Below are positions 26,253-36,209 of a stretch of DNA of 64,000 nt, one piece after another (the first letter of the stretch is position 1; each line of letters begins with the position of its first letter). The position numbers and the translations under genes were made by a program. The stretch comes from Achromobacter sp. Bel (GTDB taxonomy: Bacteria; Pseudomonadota; Gammaproteobacteria; Burkholderiales; Burkholderiaceae_B), in assembly GCF_012928505.1 (NCBI RefSeq), contig NZ_JABBJN010000018.1, positions 49,918 through 113,917 of the forward strand. The letters are read 5' to 3'. The notes under the pieces were generated by a model. It worked only from the letters and a program-made list of their open reading frames with translations. It searched no databases and was not told where the DNA came from.

Positions 26253-27232
26253 ATGAGCGAAATCCTTCTTGATGTGCGCGGACTGCGCACCGCATTCCAT
26301 ACCGAGGCCGGCGCGTATCTGGCGGTCGACGGCGTCGACCTGACGGTGCGCCGCGGCGAGATCGTCGGCCTGGTCGGCGAATCGGGTTCCGGCAAATCCG
26401 TCACGGGCTTCTCGCTGCTGGGCCTGATCGACCCGCCCGGGGAAGTCGTGGACGGCGAAGTGAAGTTCAAGGGCACCGACCTGCGCAAGCTCACGGAAGA
26501 GCAGATGCGCCAGTTGCGCGGCAACCGCATCGCCATGATCTTCCAGGACCCGCTGATGACGCTGAACCCGGTGCTGCGCATCGGCGAGCAGATGATGGAA
26601 GCCATCCTGACGCACGAGAACGTGTCGCGCGCGCAAGCGGAAGAACGCTGCCGCGAGGCGCTGGCCATGGTCGGCATCCCGTCGCCGGAAAAGCGCCTGA
26701 AGAGCTACCCGCACGAGTTCTCGGGCGGCATGCGCCAGCGCGTGGCGATCGCGATCGCGATGCTGAACAAGCCCGACCTGATCATCTGCGACGAGCCCAC
26801 CACCGCGCTGGACGTCACCATCCAGGGCCAGATCCTCTACCGCATGCAGGAGATCTGCCGCGAGCACAACACCGCACTGATCTGGATCACCCATGACCTG
26901 GGCGTGGTGGCCGAACTGGCCGACCGCGTGGCGGTGATGTATGCCGGCCGTATCGTTGAAAGCGGCCCGGTCGAGCAAGTGCTGGAATCGCCGCGCCACC
27001 CCTACACCAAGGGCCTGCTGGATTCGATGCCCGGCGCCACCCAGCCCGGCGCGCGCCTGCACCAGATCAACGGCATGGCGCCCAGCCTGGCCGGCCGCCC
27101 GTCGGGCTGTGCGTTCCGCCCACGCTGCACCCGGGTGATCCCGCGGTGCACCGAACAAGCCCCCACCGTTACCACCGAAGGTCCGCGCAGCTACCGCTGT
27201 TACGTGCCGATAGCCCGCGAGGCACAAGAAGC

Positions 27233-27236
<4 letters not shown>
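26253..27236 (+). CDS. ABC peptide transporter ATP-binding protein, DppD type
   Basis: 327 residues from the ATG at 26253; the ribosome-binding site is weak. Walker [10 protein letters not shown] (about residue 42), signature FSGGMRQRV, Walker [13 protein letters not shown], switch His in [11 protein letters not shown], and the C-terminal oligopeptide-transporter extension with the cysteine cluster [15 protein letters not shown]. It powers import with its DppF-type partner. The ATGA overlap with the next gene indicates coupled translation. Confidence 0.95.
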
Positions 27237-28242
<1,006 letters not shown>

Positions 28243-28243
<1 letters not shown>

Positions 28244-29148
28244 TGAAACCCTCCGACATGTCCAACGTGGACCGCATCGCCATCGAAATGGGCCATGCGG
28301 GCCGCAACGCCATCCTGTACGTGGATGAAGACCGCAATTCCGATCGCCCCTTCAAGCTGCAGACGTACCGCCCGTACGGCTACACGCCCGACCGCCCGGT
28401 CGTCATCGTGCAGCACGGCGTGCTGCGCAACGGCGACGAATACCGCGACTTCTGGGTCGAGGCCGCCGACAAGCACAAGCTGCTGATCGTGGCGCTGACG
28501 TTCTCCAACGAGATCTGGCCCGGCGTCGAAAGCTACAACAACGGTCGCGTGTTCTCGGCCGGCGGCAATCCGCGCCACATCGACGGCTGGACCTACGCGC
28601 TGGTCGGCAATGTAATCCGCGACATGATCGACGGCGAAATCACCGACGGCCAGAACATCTACCTGTTCGGCCATTCGGCCGGCGGCCAGTTCGTGCACCG
28701 CCTGATGAGCAGCCAGTCGCATGCGCCGTTCAAAGCCGTCGCGGCCGGCAATCCGGGCTGGTACACGCTGCCCACCTTCGACCTCCCGTTCCCGGAAGGC
28801 ATGGACGGCGTCGGCCTGACCGAAGAACATCTGGTCAAGCTGCTGGCCTACCCGATGACCATCCTGGCGGGCGACCAGGACATCGCGACCGACGACCCCA
28901 ACCTGCCGTCCGAGCCGGCCGCCATGCGCCAGGGCCCGCACCGCTTTGCGCGTGCGCAGAACTACTACGAGTTCGGCAAGAAAGAAGCGGAACGCCGCGG
29001 CGTGCCGTTCGGCTGGACCCTGCAAGTGGTGCCCGGCATCGGCCACGACGGCCGTGCCATGTCGGCCGTGTGCGCCAGCCTGTGGTTCGACGGCAAGATG
29101 CCGGATGCCGCCGAACTGGCCCGCCTGGCTGGCCAGCAGGTCGCCTGA
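28243..29148 (+). CDS. Alpha/beta-hydrolase of unknown substrate, part of the importer operon
   Basis: 301 residues. RPVVIVQHGVLRNGDEYRDF holds the oxyanion region, and LFGHSAGGQFVHRL (about 143-156) the nucleophile elbow GHSAG with Ser. ILAGDQDIATDD carries the likely acid and VVPGIGHDGRAM the catalytic His. Serine-hydrolase fold, cytosolic (no signal peptide). Tight coupling to the importer points to hydrolysis of an imported ester or amide. It could also be called a poly-hydroxyalkanoate/esterase-like protein; no specific assignment is justified. Confidence 0.8.
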
Positions 29149-29188
29149 CCGCTTTCCCCCATTCCCGTTGCTGATTACCGATACCGCC

Positions 29189-30319
29189 ATGTCCAACACT
29201 CAGAGCACTGAACAGATCGTCGCCGGCATCCAAAGCTGGCTGCAATGCGAATCGCCGTCGAACTTTCCGGAAGGCATCGCCGCGATGGCGCGCATCATCG
29301 CCGACTACGCGGCCGCCGCCGGCCTGACGGTGGAACTGTCGTCGCTGGGCCCCACCACGGGCCCGCTGCTGTACGCCACCAACCGCGCCCCCGGCGACAC
29401 CCGCCCCGGCATCCTGATCCTGGCGCACATGGACACGGTGCATCCGGTCGGCACGCTGCTGGAGAACCCGGTGCGCATCGACGGCGACCGCCTCTACGGC
29501 CCCGGCAGCTATGACATGAAGGCCGGCATCTACCTGGCGCTGACGGCATTGGCCGGCGTGGCGCGCCCGGGCGCGACGCAGCTGCCCGTGGACTTCCTGG
29601 TGGTGCCCGACGAAGAAACCGGCAGCCACGCCTCCCGCGTGCACATCGAACGCTTCGCCGCCAACGCCAAGTACGCGCTGGTCTGCGAACCTGCCCGTCC
29701 CAACGGCGGCAAGTGCGTGACCGCGCGCAAAGGCACGGGCATGCTGAACCTGAACGTCAAGGGCCGTCCGGCCCACGCCGGCATGCAGCACGAAAAGGGC
29801 CGCAGCGCGATCCGCGAAATGGCGCACCAGGTGCTGGCGCTGGAAGCGATGACCGACTACGACCGCGGCATCACGGTCAGCGTCGGCACGATCGCCGGCG
29901 GCACCGTCACCAACACGGTGCCGGCCCTGTGCCGTTGCGTGGTGGATTTCCGCGTGCCGGACATGGGGGCCGCGGAAGACGTGCTGCGCCGCATGCGCGA
30001 GCTGTGCGCGGTGGGTCCCGATGTGGAACTGGACATCAACGTGGAACTGAACCGTCCGCCGATGGTGAAGACAGAAGCCGCGGCAGACCTGCTGGCACTG
30101 GTGCAAGGCTACGCGGACCGGGCAGGCTTCCTGCTGGAAGACGCCCCGATGACCGGCGGCGGCAGCGACGCGAACTTCACGTCGGCGATGGGGATTCCGA
30201 CGTTGGACGGTCTGGGCGCCGACGGCGACGGAGCGCATACGTTGAATGAATACATCCTGGTGTCGACGTTGGAACAGCGGTTGAAGTTTTGGGAATTGTT
30301 GCTTCGGGAATTGGCGTAG
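29189..30319 (+). CDS. M20-family metallopeptidase (glutamate carboxypeptidase/ArgE-like)
   Basis: 376 residues from the ATG at 29189. ILAHMDTVHPVGT (zinc His and adjacent Asp), GPGSYDMKAGIYLALTAL (bridging Asp), VPDEETGSHASR (general base Glu pair), a dimerisation domain with KGRPAHAGMQHEKGRSA (about 190-206), and the final GGGSDANFTS with the C-terminal zinc His in GDGAHTLNE. Such enzymes release terminal glutamate or other amino acids from peptides and folate-like or N-acyl conjugates. It is the last gene of the importer operon, consistent with breakdown of what is imported. Confidence 0.9.
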   Translation: MSNTQSTEQIVAGIQSWLQCESPSNFPEGIAAMARIIADYAAAAGLTVELSSLGPTTGPLLYATNRAPGDTRPGILILAHMDTVHPVGTLLENPVRIDGDRLYGPGSYDMKAGIYLALTALAGVARPGATQLPVDFLVVPDEETGSHASRVHIERFAANAKYALVCEPARPNGGKCVTARKGTGMLNLNVKGRPAHAGMQHEKGRSAIREMAHQVLALEAMTDYDRGITVSVGTIAGGTVTNTVPALCRCVVDFRVPDMGAAEDVLRRMRELCAVGPDVELDINVELNRPPMVKTEAAADLLALVQGYADRAGFLLEDAPMTGGGSDANFTSAMGIPTLDGLGADGDGAHTLNEYILVSTLEQRLKFWELLLRELA

Positions 30320-30346
30320 TTTTTTTGCGTTGATAGTTCTTTAGAC

Positions 30347-30511
30347 GCCCGTCACGGCGGTCCCGCGGGGCGTGCGGGTCAACGATTGCGGTCCGGAGCC
30401 TTCGCTCCGGACGTTCCCGTCGTCATCTTCGTTGCCGCCTGCGGCGGCGGCCTTCAGATTCCCTCGGGCTTATCGACTCCCCGCACGCCCCGCGGGACCG
30501 CCGCGACGGGC
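30347..30511. repeat. Structured intergenic repeat, copy A
   Basis: The element is bounded by 32-base arms at 30347-30378 and 30480-30511 that are reverse complements at 31 of 32 positions. Inside is a compact hairpin, GTCCGGAGC-CTTC-GCTCCGGAC (30391-30412), and a conserved GATTCCCTCGGGC (about 30458-30470). A second copy in the opposite orientation lies at 31090-31249: positions 30382-30412 and 31184-31214 are identical as reverse complements (31 bases), yet the outer arms differ between copies while remaining self-complementary. No open frame is supported. Confidence 0.8.
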
Positions 30512-31089
30512 TCTGGCGGCGGCAATCTCACCGTCGCTGGGGAGAACCGTGTGCTTGCGTTCTCGCCAACAATTTTGAGTGGTGGAGGATCTTGCGGGGC
30601 CCGCTCCCGGCCGGCCGCGCGGGCGGCCTCGGGGAGCTTACGCATCGTCTTGCGTCGTCATGGCGTTGGCTTCGCGTGTGGGTGCGTTGTGCGGTTTCTT
30701 TTCGAGGTTGGTTCCAGTTCGAAGAATCTCGCGCGAGCGGCCTGAGGGAATGGACGTCCTAATGTCGTTGATCTACGACTCACGATCAGCTAGCAAGAAG
30801 AACGACCGCGCCGAAGCGCATCGACAGTCTCCCTATTAGACGGGTGGCGCGCGCGCAGGTCTGGCGACGCAAACCGCCATCTGCCGCGCGCCACCCGTCA
30901 CTCCGCCCTACCCCGTGACTGCGGGGATCATTAGCAAACTGCTCACCACCGGCGCGTAAGCGATCACCGCCCCGACGCCTCGACAATGCGTATGCCGAAT
31001 GCGACCGCCTGCGCGGTCGCTTGAGGCGGGCCACGCAGCACTCGTTAGTAAACAGATACCTAACAGCGCCGCGATCCAAGACTTCCGTA
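30512..31089. other. Gene-free segment between the two structured repeats
   Basis: About 580 bp with no intact gene that I can support. Short open frames exist on both strands but lack ribosome-binding sites and family resemblance. It holds the 15-bp-stem hairpin at 30839-30899, an 8-bp hairpin GCGACCGC-CTGC-GCGGTCGC at 31001-31020, and, on the minus strand, the remnant-like frame 30908-31090 listed separately. Confidence 0.5.
30839..30899. repeat. Long-armed inverted repeat
   Basis: GACGGGTGGCGCGCG (30839-30853) and CGCGCGCCACCCGTC (30885-30899) are perfect 15-bp inverted arms around a 31-base loop. It is not followed by a T-run. It may be a transcription barrier or a separate small palindromic element; it is not part of the copy A/B repeat. 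Confidence 0.6.
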
Positions 31090-31090
31090 G
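30908..31090 (-). pseudogene. Possible remnant of a small secreted protein, interrupted at its start by repeat copy B
   Basis: Sixty codons read RKSWIAALLGICLLTSAAWP near the beginning, a convincing signal peptide, and end SLLMIPAVTG before TAG at 30908-30910. No start codon (ATG, GTG or TTG) with a ribosome-binding site is found: the codon before RKSW is CTA, and it lies exactly at the inner edge of repeat copy B (31090). The reading suggests a small exported protein whose start was replaced by the repeat. It could also be coincidence. Confidence 0.3.
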
Positions 31091-31249
31091 CCCGTCGGCG
31101 CTGTCGGCGTGATGGCGCGCAACCTTGATGCGCCCGAGGGAATCCGAAGGGAGCCGAAGGCGGACGAGGATGAGGACGGGGCAGTCCGGAGCGAAGGCTC
31201 CGGACCGCAATCGTGGGCGCGCGCCGGCACGCCGACAGCGCCGATGGGT
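31090..31249. repeat. Structured intergenic repeat, copy B (inverted relative to copy A)
   Basis: 31-base arms at 31090-31120 and 31219-31249 pair at 27 positions plus three G-T pairs. The core 31184-31214 is the exact reverse complement of 30382-30412 in copy A, and GCCCGAGGGAATC (about 31132-31144) matches the second conserved block. Arm sequence (GGCGCTGTCGGCGTG...) differs from that of copy A (GGCGGTCCCGCGGGG...), which implies that pairing rather than sequence is conserved. The copy ends 122 bp before dapD. Confidence 0.8.
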
Positions 31250-31371
31250 GACCTACGAAGACCCGAGACGTAACCGACGAAGCTCCGCCGATGCCTACGA
31301 ACGGCCATCAAACACCGCCAAAACCCTCAATCGCCTAGAATCCTCCCAATTCCAGTCCAGAACTCCCCGCC

Positions 31372-32355
31372 ATGTCCGCCGCCCCCGCACCTCAAAGCGC
31401 CATCGCCTATGGCCTTGCCACTCTTGCCGCCGACGGCACCATTCTTGATACCTGGTATCCACGTCCGTCGCTGGCCGATCACACCCCTGCCGGCGGCACC
31501 CGGCATCTGACGCCTGAAGAAGCGCGCGCCGCGCTGGGTGAGCACGTTCCCACGGCCCTCATCCGGGACACTCGCCGCAAGGTTGACATCGTCGCCGTCC
31601 GTACCGCGATCCCCTCGCTTGCCGAACCGCCTGCCGACGCGCATGACGCCTATCTGCGGCTGCATCTGCTCAGCCATCGGCTGATCCGCCCCCACGACGC
31701 CAACCTCGACGGCTTGTTTGCCGTGCTCGCCAACGTCGCGTGGACGTCCGTCGGGCCCTGCGCCATCGACCAGGTCGACGCCTTGCGCTGGCAGTTGCGC
31801 GCCATCGGCCAGACCCTGGAGATCCGCGGCATCGACAAGATTCCCCGCATGACCGACTACGTCGTACCCGGCGGCGTGCGCATCGCCGACACCGCGCGCG
31901 TGCGCCTCGGCGCGCACCTGTCGCCTGGCACCACCGTGCTGCATGAAGGCTTCTGCAATTTCAACGCCGGCACGCTCGGCGCGTCCATGGTCGAAGGCCG
32001 CATCAGCGCGGGCGTCATCGTCGACGACGGCAGCGACATCGGCGGCGGCGCCTCCATCATGGGCACCATGTCCGGCGGCGGCAAACAGGTGGTGTCCATC
32101 GGCAAGCGCTGCCTGCTGGGCGCGAACTCCGGCCTGGGCATCTCGCTGGGCGATGATTGCGTGGTCGAGGCCGGCTGCTACGTCACCGCCGGCACGCGCG
32201 TGCTGACGCCGGAAGGCGCCGTGGTGAAAGCCGTGTCGCTGGCGGGCCAGCATGGCCTGCTGTTCCGCCGCAACTCGCAGACCGGCGTGGTCGAATGCCT
32301 GGTGCGCACCGCCGCCTGGGGCGCCTTGAACCCCGCGCTGCACGCGGGGCATTGA
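31372..32355 (+). CDS. dapD: 2,3,4,5-tetrahydropyridine-2,6-dicarboxylate N-succinyltransferase, long form
   Basis: 327 residues. The C-terminal left-handed beta-helix shows hexapeptide repeats (LSPGTTVLHEGFCNFNAGTL, MVEGRISAGVIVDDGSDIGG). The N-terminal domain (about 1-150) is the longer type found in Pseudomonas and actinobacterial DapD rather than the roughly 274-residue E. coli type. It succinylates tetrahydrodipicolinate in the succinylase branch of lysine and meso-diaminopimelate synthesis. It stands alone, with no dapC or dapE nearby, and ends in its own terminator. Confidence 0.9.
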   Translation: MSAAPAPQSAIAYGLATLAADGTILDTWYPRPSLADHTPAGGTRHLTPEEARAALGEHVPTALIRDTRRKVDIVAVRTAIPSLAEPPADAHDAYLRLHLLSHRLIRPHDANLDGLFAVLANVAWTSVGPCAIDQVDALRWQLRAIGQTLEIRGIDKIPRMTDYVVPGGVRIADTARVRLGAHLSPGTTVLHEGFCNFNAGTLGASMVEGRISAGVIVDDGSDIGGGASIMGTMSGGGKQVVSIGKRCLLGANSGLGISLGDDCVVEAGCYVTAGTRVLTPEGAVVKAVSLAGQHGLLFRRNSQTGVVECLVRTAAWGALNPALHAGH

Positions 32356-32360
32356 ATGGA

Positions 32361-32387
32361 AAAGGGCCGCTGTGTGAGCGGCCCTTT
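32361..32387 (+). terminator. Rho-independent terminator after dapD
   Basis: AAAGGGCCGCT (32361-32371), loop GTGTG, AGCGGCCCTTT (32377-32387), followed by CTT. It starts 6 bases after the dapD stop codon. Confidence 0.8.
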
Positions 32388-32470
32388 CTTCATCCGGGAA
32401 CAGCCGGCGCGCCCGGCGCCGCCGCAGAGCCGTCAGGGGCCGTGACAGGCCGCCTGGGACGGCGCCCCGC

Positions 32471-33091
32471 TCAGGCGTATTCCGCCGTCTGCCCCAACTG
32501 GTCGTACACCAGGTTGACCAACAGGTCCGAACTCAGGATGCGCGTGGCCAGGCACGAGAACACCGTCTTGCCGCTTTCGTCTTGCAGGGTGACCGTCTCG
32601 GTCCAGTCATTCAGGTCGATGCGCTTGAGCGACTCGTAAGGCCAGGTGGCGCCGCCGACGTGCAGGCCTTCCGCCGACAGGGCCAGTTCTTGCGTTTGCA
32701 GGCCGGGGAATTCGCCGGCCTTCACATAGCGGAACGGAACCCGCGTGCCATTGGCGATCATCGCTTCCAGCACCGGCAGGCGCTGCTCGACGTAGCGCGA
32801 ACGGAATCCGTCCATAAACACGGGAAATTCGCTGGTGCCGCTGGGCACCACGGTCCAGTCTTCTGCCGTGTCCGTGCGGTAGGCCAGGCTGTTGACCGGG
32901 CCCGCTGCGGCGTCCGGCCCGGAGGCGAACAGGCAGAGATCCTGGATATCCGCGAAAGCGGCGTATTGGCGCGTGTCGCCCTGCTGGCTGACCACGCCCT
33001 TGTCATGCAATTCAAAGCGAACCGGGGCGCTCCCCGTGTGCGTAAACACCGCCAATGCGTCAGAGGCCTGCGGGGTTTTGCTATTAGTCAT
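32471..33091 (-). CDS. Conserved-looking protein of unknown function
   Basis: 206 residues, no signal peptide or membrane segment. The sequence alternates hydrophobic and polar residues (VRFELHDKGVV, DLCLFASG, LAYRTDT, LALSAEGLHVGGATWPYESL), suggesting a beta-rich fold with two similar halves, possibly a tandem pleckstrin-like (PH-like) domain protein; this is a guess from pattern only. The segment GATWPYESLKRIDLNDW resembles the last strand and helix of such domains. It stands alone between dapD and the glutamine amidotransferase gene. No function is assigned. Confidence 0.7.
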   Translation of the reverse strand: MTNSKTPQASDALAVFTHTGSAPVRFELHDKGVVSQQGDTRQYAAFADIQDLCLFASGPDAAAGPVNSLAYRTDTAEDWTVVPSGTSEFPVFMDGFRSRYVEQRLPVLEAMIANGTRVPFRYVKAGEFPGLQTQELALSAEGLHVGGATWPYESLKRIDLNDWTETVTLQDESGKTVFSCLATRILSSDLLVNLVYDQLGQTAEYA

Positions 33092-33273
33092 GCAACTTCC
33101 TTATTCAGTTAGGGTGCTTTCGCGGCCCAGGACGTCGCAAAGTCATGCGACACGCATTCTCCCCCATATGAGGAATACGTGCTTGATGACCCTTTTTATC
33201 GCCGGGCCGCTTGCGCGGCGTGGGGCCTGCTTATCGCGCTTTTCGGCGTTTTCACGGCCTGTTCACCTGGTGG

Positions 33274-34158
33274 TCACGCGCCCGGCGGAATCGGCTCGAA
33301 CGGATAGTGCGCCACGTCGCCGCGCCCGGCGATGATCGCCGTGGCCTCAGGCACCTCTTCCCAGGCGCCCGGCATCTCGGACAGCGGCTCGGACAGCAGC
33401 AGGAAGGCGTCTTCGTCCAGCGCGGCGATCTGCGGATCGTCGGGATAGAGCTCGCGCAGATGCCGCACGCAGGTATTGTGAAACAACGTGCGCGAATCGG
33501 CTTCGCTGGAATAGCGCACCGCAATCAGGCGTTCGCCGTCCAGCGCGCAAACGGTCATATTGATGGGATGCGCCACACCATGGCGCCGTCCGGTCTCTTC
33601 CACCGCGCCCACCATGCGTGCCAGCGCCGGGATCGGGTCGTCCTCCAGGCCGAACGTCAGCGCCAGCAGGAACATCACCTCGGAATCGGTGGACCCTTCC
33701 AGCGATCCGAAATACGCGGGCGCGATCATCAGCATGAGATCGCGGCGCAAGAGCGGATAGTCGCGGATCACGCCGTTGTGCACGAACAGCCACTGCCCGT
33801 GCCGGAACGGATGGCAATTGGTTTCCTGCGCGGGCGTATCGGTGGCCGCGCGGATATGCGCCACGAACAAGGGCGCATGGATTGCGCGCGCCGCTTCGCG
33901 CAGATTGCGGTCGTTCCAGGCCGGATGCACGCTGCGGTAGCGGAACGGCGGCTCTGGGGGCCGGCCATCCGGGGGCCGGCCATCCGCAGGCCGGCCATCC
34001 GGGGCGCGTCCGTACCAGCCCAGCCCGAAACCGTCTCCGTTCGTCGTGGTGGCGCCCAGGCGCGCATGCAGGCTCTGGTCGATCAGGGAGTGCTTCGCCT
34101 TGAACAGCACACTCTCCATCTGGAGGGGTTTACCGGTATAAGCCAGCCAACGACACAT
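33274..34158 (-). CDS. Class II glutamine amidotransferase (EgtC/YafJ-like)
   Basis: 294 residues from the ATG at 34158, chosen because the second residue must be the N-terminal nucleophilic cysteine (MCRWLAYTG) and AAGGAG lies upstream. TTTNGDGFGLGWYG, FVAHIRAAT and WLFVHNGVIRDYP are the conserved Ntn-hydrolase glutaminase motifs, and SLEGSTDSEVMFLLAL follows. It probably hydrolyses glutamine or a gamma-glutamyl amide. An insert DGRPADGRPPDGRPP (about residues 53-67), encoded by 15-bp tandem repeats, sits in a surface loop. No partner synthetase gene is near, and the substrate is unknown. Confidence 0.85.
   Translation of the reverse strand: MCRWLAYTGKPLQMESVLFKAKHSLIDQSLHARLGATTTNGDGFGLGWYGRAPDGRPADGRPPDGRPPEPPFRYRSVHPAWNDRNLREAARAIHAPLFVAHIRAATDTPAQETNCHPFRHGQWLFVHNGVIRDYPLLRRDLMLMIAPAYFGSLEGSTDSEVMFLLALTFGLEDDPIPALARMVGAVEETGRRHGVAHPINMTVCALDGERLIAVRYSSEADSRTLFHNTCVRHLRELYPDDPQIAALDEDAFLLLSEPLSEMPGAWEEVPEATAIIAGRGDVAHYPFEPIPPGA
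33956..34000. repeat. 15-bp tandem repeat (three units) inside the amidotransferase gene
   Basis: Units at 33956-33970, 33971-33985 and 33986-34000 read GGGGGCCGGCCATCC, the same again, and GCAGGCCGGCCATCC. They encode DGRP(P/A) pentapeptides in frame, so gain or loss of units would keep the reading frame. Confidence 0.85.
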
Positions 34159-34275
34159 GATGCGCTCCTTCAAGACAGTCTTGCCCAGTGTAGGAGCGAC
34201 CCGCAATTTTCTACAAGCTTGCACGCCCGGGCCGGGGCATAGTGGTCTTTTCCCAGTATCAGCCGGAACCTGCCC

Positions 34276-35337
34276 GTGACTACGCCCTCATCCGTCCCCG
34301 CCCTGCAACAGGGTTTTTCCAGCGACAACATCGCGGGCGCCAGCCCGGAAGTCTTTGAAGCCCTGATGCGCGCCGGCGCGGGCCAGGCGCCGGCTTATGG
34401 CGCGGACGACAGCAGCTTGCGCGTGCAGCGCAAGCTGGCCGACATCTTCGAACGCGACGTGGACGTGCTGCTGGTGCCCACCGGCACCGCCGCCAATTCG
34501 ATCAGCCTGTCCGCGTTGACCCCGCCCTGGGGCGCGGTGCTGTGCCACGCGCAGGCCCATATCGCCAATGACGAATGCGGCGCGCCCGAGTTCTACACCC
34601 ACGGCGCGCGGCTCAAGCTGCTGGGCGGCGAAGCCGCCAAGATCGATCCCGCGGAACTGGCCGTCGAAGCCCGCCGCAAAGTGGGCGACGTGCACTCCGT
34701 CCAGCCATCGTGCGTCAGCATCACCCAGGCCACCGAGACCGGCGCTGTCTACACGCAAGACGAGATCGCCGCCATCGGCGGCGTCTGTCGCGATGCCGGC
34801 CTGCCCCTGCACATGGACGGCGCGCGGTTTGCGAATGCGCTGGTCAGCCTGGATTGCACCCCGGCGGAAATAACATGGAAGGCGGGCGTCGAAATCCTGT
34901 CGTTCGGCGCCACCAAGAACGGCGTGCTGGGCGCCGAGGCCATCGTGCTGTTCAACCCGGATCGCGCCCGGGAACTGGAATTCCGGCGCAAGCGCGGCGG
35001 CCATCTGTTCTCGAAAATGCGGTTGCTGTCGGCGCAATTGGAAGCGTATCTGGACAACGACCTGTGGCTGCGCAATGCGCGCCAGGCCAACGCCATGGCC
35101 GCGCGCCTGGCGGCCGGCATGCAAGGGCTGCCCGGCGTGGCATTGCAGGGCACGGCCGATGCCAACATCCTGTTCTGCCAATTGCCGGCCCACGCCATCG
35201 AGGGCCTGCTGGCAGATGGCTTCCGCTTCTATCACGACCGCTGGGGCCCCGGCGTCGTGCGCCTGGTGACCTCGTTCGCCACGCAGGCGCAGGACGTGGA
35301 CCACTTCCTGTCCGCGCTGCGCGCACGGGTGTCCTGA
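34276..35337 (+). CDS. Low-specificity L-threonine aldolase (PLP enzyme)
   Basis: 353 residues, GTG start. [20 protein letters not shown] opens the fold. [16 protein letters not shown] is the PLP phosphate region, [15 protein letters not shown] supplies the conserved Asp that holds the pyridine nitrogen, and [14 protein letters not shown] contains the PLP lysine. It cleaves L-threonine or L-allo-threonine to glycine and acetaldehyde in the cytosol. It is divergent from the glutamine amidotransferase gene and convergent with an AraC gene. Confidence 0.9.
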   Translation: MTTPSSVPALQQGFSSDNIAGASPEVFEALMRAGAGQAPAYGADDSSLRVQRKLADIFERDVDVLLVPTGTAANSISLSALTPPWGAVLCHAQAHIANDECGAPEFYTHGARLKLLGGEAAKIDPAELAVEARRKVGDVHSVQPSCVSITQATETGAVYTQDEIAAIGGVCRDAGLPLHMDGARFANALVSLDCTPAEITWKAGVEILSFGATKNGVLGAEAIVLFNPDRARELEFRRKRGGHLFSKMRLLSAQLEAYLDNDLWLRNARQANAMAARLAAGMQGLPGVALQGTADANILFCQLPAHAIEGLLADGFRFYHDRWGPGVVRLVTSFATQAQDVDHFLSALRARVS

Positions 35338-35365
35338 AGCCTTTGCCGAAGCGCCCGCCGACGAT

Positions 35366-36193
35366 TTACGCCGCGGGCAAGTAGGCCGAAGGCGGCGCGC
35401 CGTAAGCCGTGCGGAACGCGCGGTTGAAGTGGCTCTGATCGTAGAAGCCCACATCCGCCGCCACCTGGGCCACCGACCCTTGCGCGGTGGCCAGCGCCGC
35501 GCAGGCGCGCTCCAGCCGCAACCGCACCAGCCACGCGTGCGGCGTCAGGCCCGCGGAATGCGTGAAGCGCCGCAGGAACTGAAAGCGGCTCAGCCCGCAC
35601 AACCGGGCCAGATCGTCCAGCGCGATCTTCTCGCACAGGTGCGCCTGGCAATAGTCGCGCACCGCGCGCAGATGCACGGCCGACAAGCCGCCTTTGACGG
35701 CTTCGGGTCGCACGGCGCCCGTTCGCGCGAACAAGGTGCCCATCAGCGCCAACGATTGCGATTCCTGCGCCAGCGGTTCCGCAGGCGCGCCGCTCATCCA
35801 CGCGCTGTGCAGCGCCATGAAACGGGCGGCCAGCGCGGCGTCCTCCACCAGCGTGCCGAAGAAGCGCTCATCGGCCGCCGCGCCCGACACCTCTTCGATG
35901 AAGCCGCGCATCAGTTCGGCCGACAGGCGAAATGTCTTCAACGTATAAGACGCGCCGTAATCGCCGACGCCCGCGCCGTCGTGGATCTCGCCGGGTGGCA
36001 TCAGGGCGACGCCCCCGGGGCCCAGCAAGATGCTTTTTCCACGGAAGCACTGGCGCTGCACCCCCTGCGTGACCAGGCCGATGTGATAGTCGACATGGTA
36101 GTGGCGGTCGAACTGGAACTCGCTGAACCGCGCCTGGCCCAGTACCAGCCCCGGCGTGCCCGGCACCGGGTGATATCGGACGTCGTCTTTCAT
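35366..36193 (-). CDS. AraC-family transcriptional regulator
   Basis: 275 residues. The N-terminal AraC-type cupin domain (about 1-150; HYHVDYHIGLVTQGVQ and GPGGVALMPPGEIHDG) binds an effector. The C-terminal double HTH (about 175-275) contains IALDDLARLCGLSRFQFLRR and VAQVAADVGFYDQSHFNRAF. Target genes are unknown. It sits between threonine aldolase and rep, and starts 17 bp from the rep 3' end on the same strand. Confidence 0.92.
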   Translation of the reverse strand: MKDDVRYHPVPGTPGLVLGQARFSEFQFDRHYHVDYHIGLVTQGVQRQCFRGKSILLGPGGVALMPPGEIHDGAGVGDYGASYTLKTFRLSAELMRGFIEEVSGAAADERFFGTLVEDAALAARFMALHSAWMSGAPAEPLAQESQSLALMGTLFARTGAVRPEAVKGGLSAVHLRAVRDYCQAHLCEKIALDDLARLCGLSRFQFLRRFTHSAGLTPHAWLVRLRLERACAALATAQGSVAQVAADVGFYDQSHFNRAFRTAYGAPPSAYLPAA

Positions 36194-36209
36194 GGCATCG
36201 GCTCCGGCG

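Noticed and set aside
24234..27227. Very long open frame (997 codons) on the minus strand
   Set aside because: It runs antisense to the permease and ATPase genes and has histidine/glutamine-rich composition with no family motifs; it is a codon-bias artefact of high G+C DNA.
30579..30839. 86-codon open frame in the gene-free kilobase
   Set aside because: No ribosome-binding site, Arg-rich composition, no recognisable fold; treated as non-coding.
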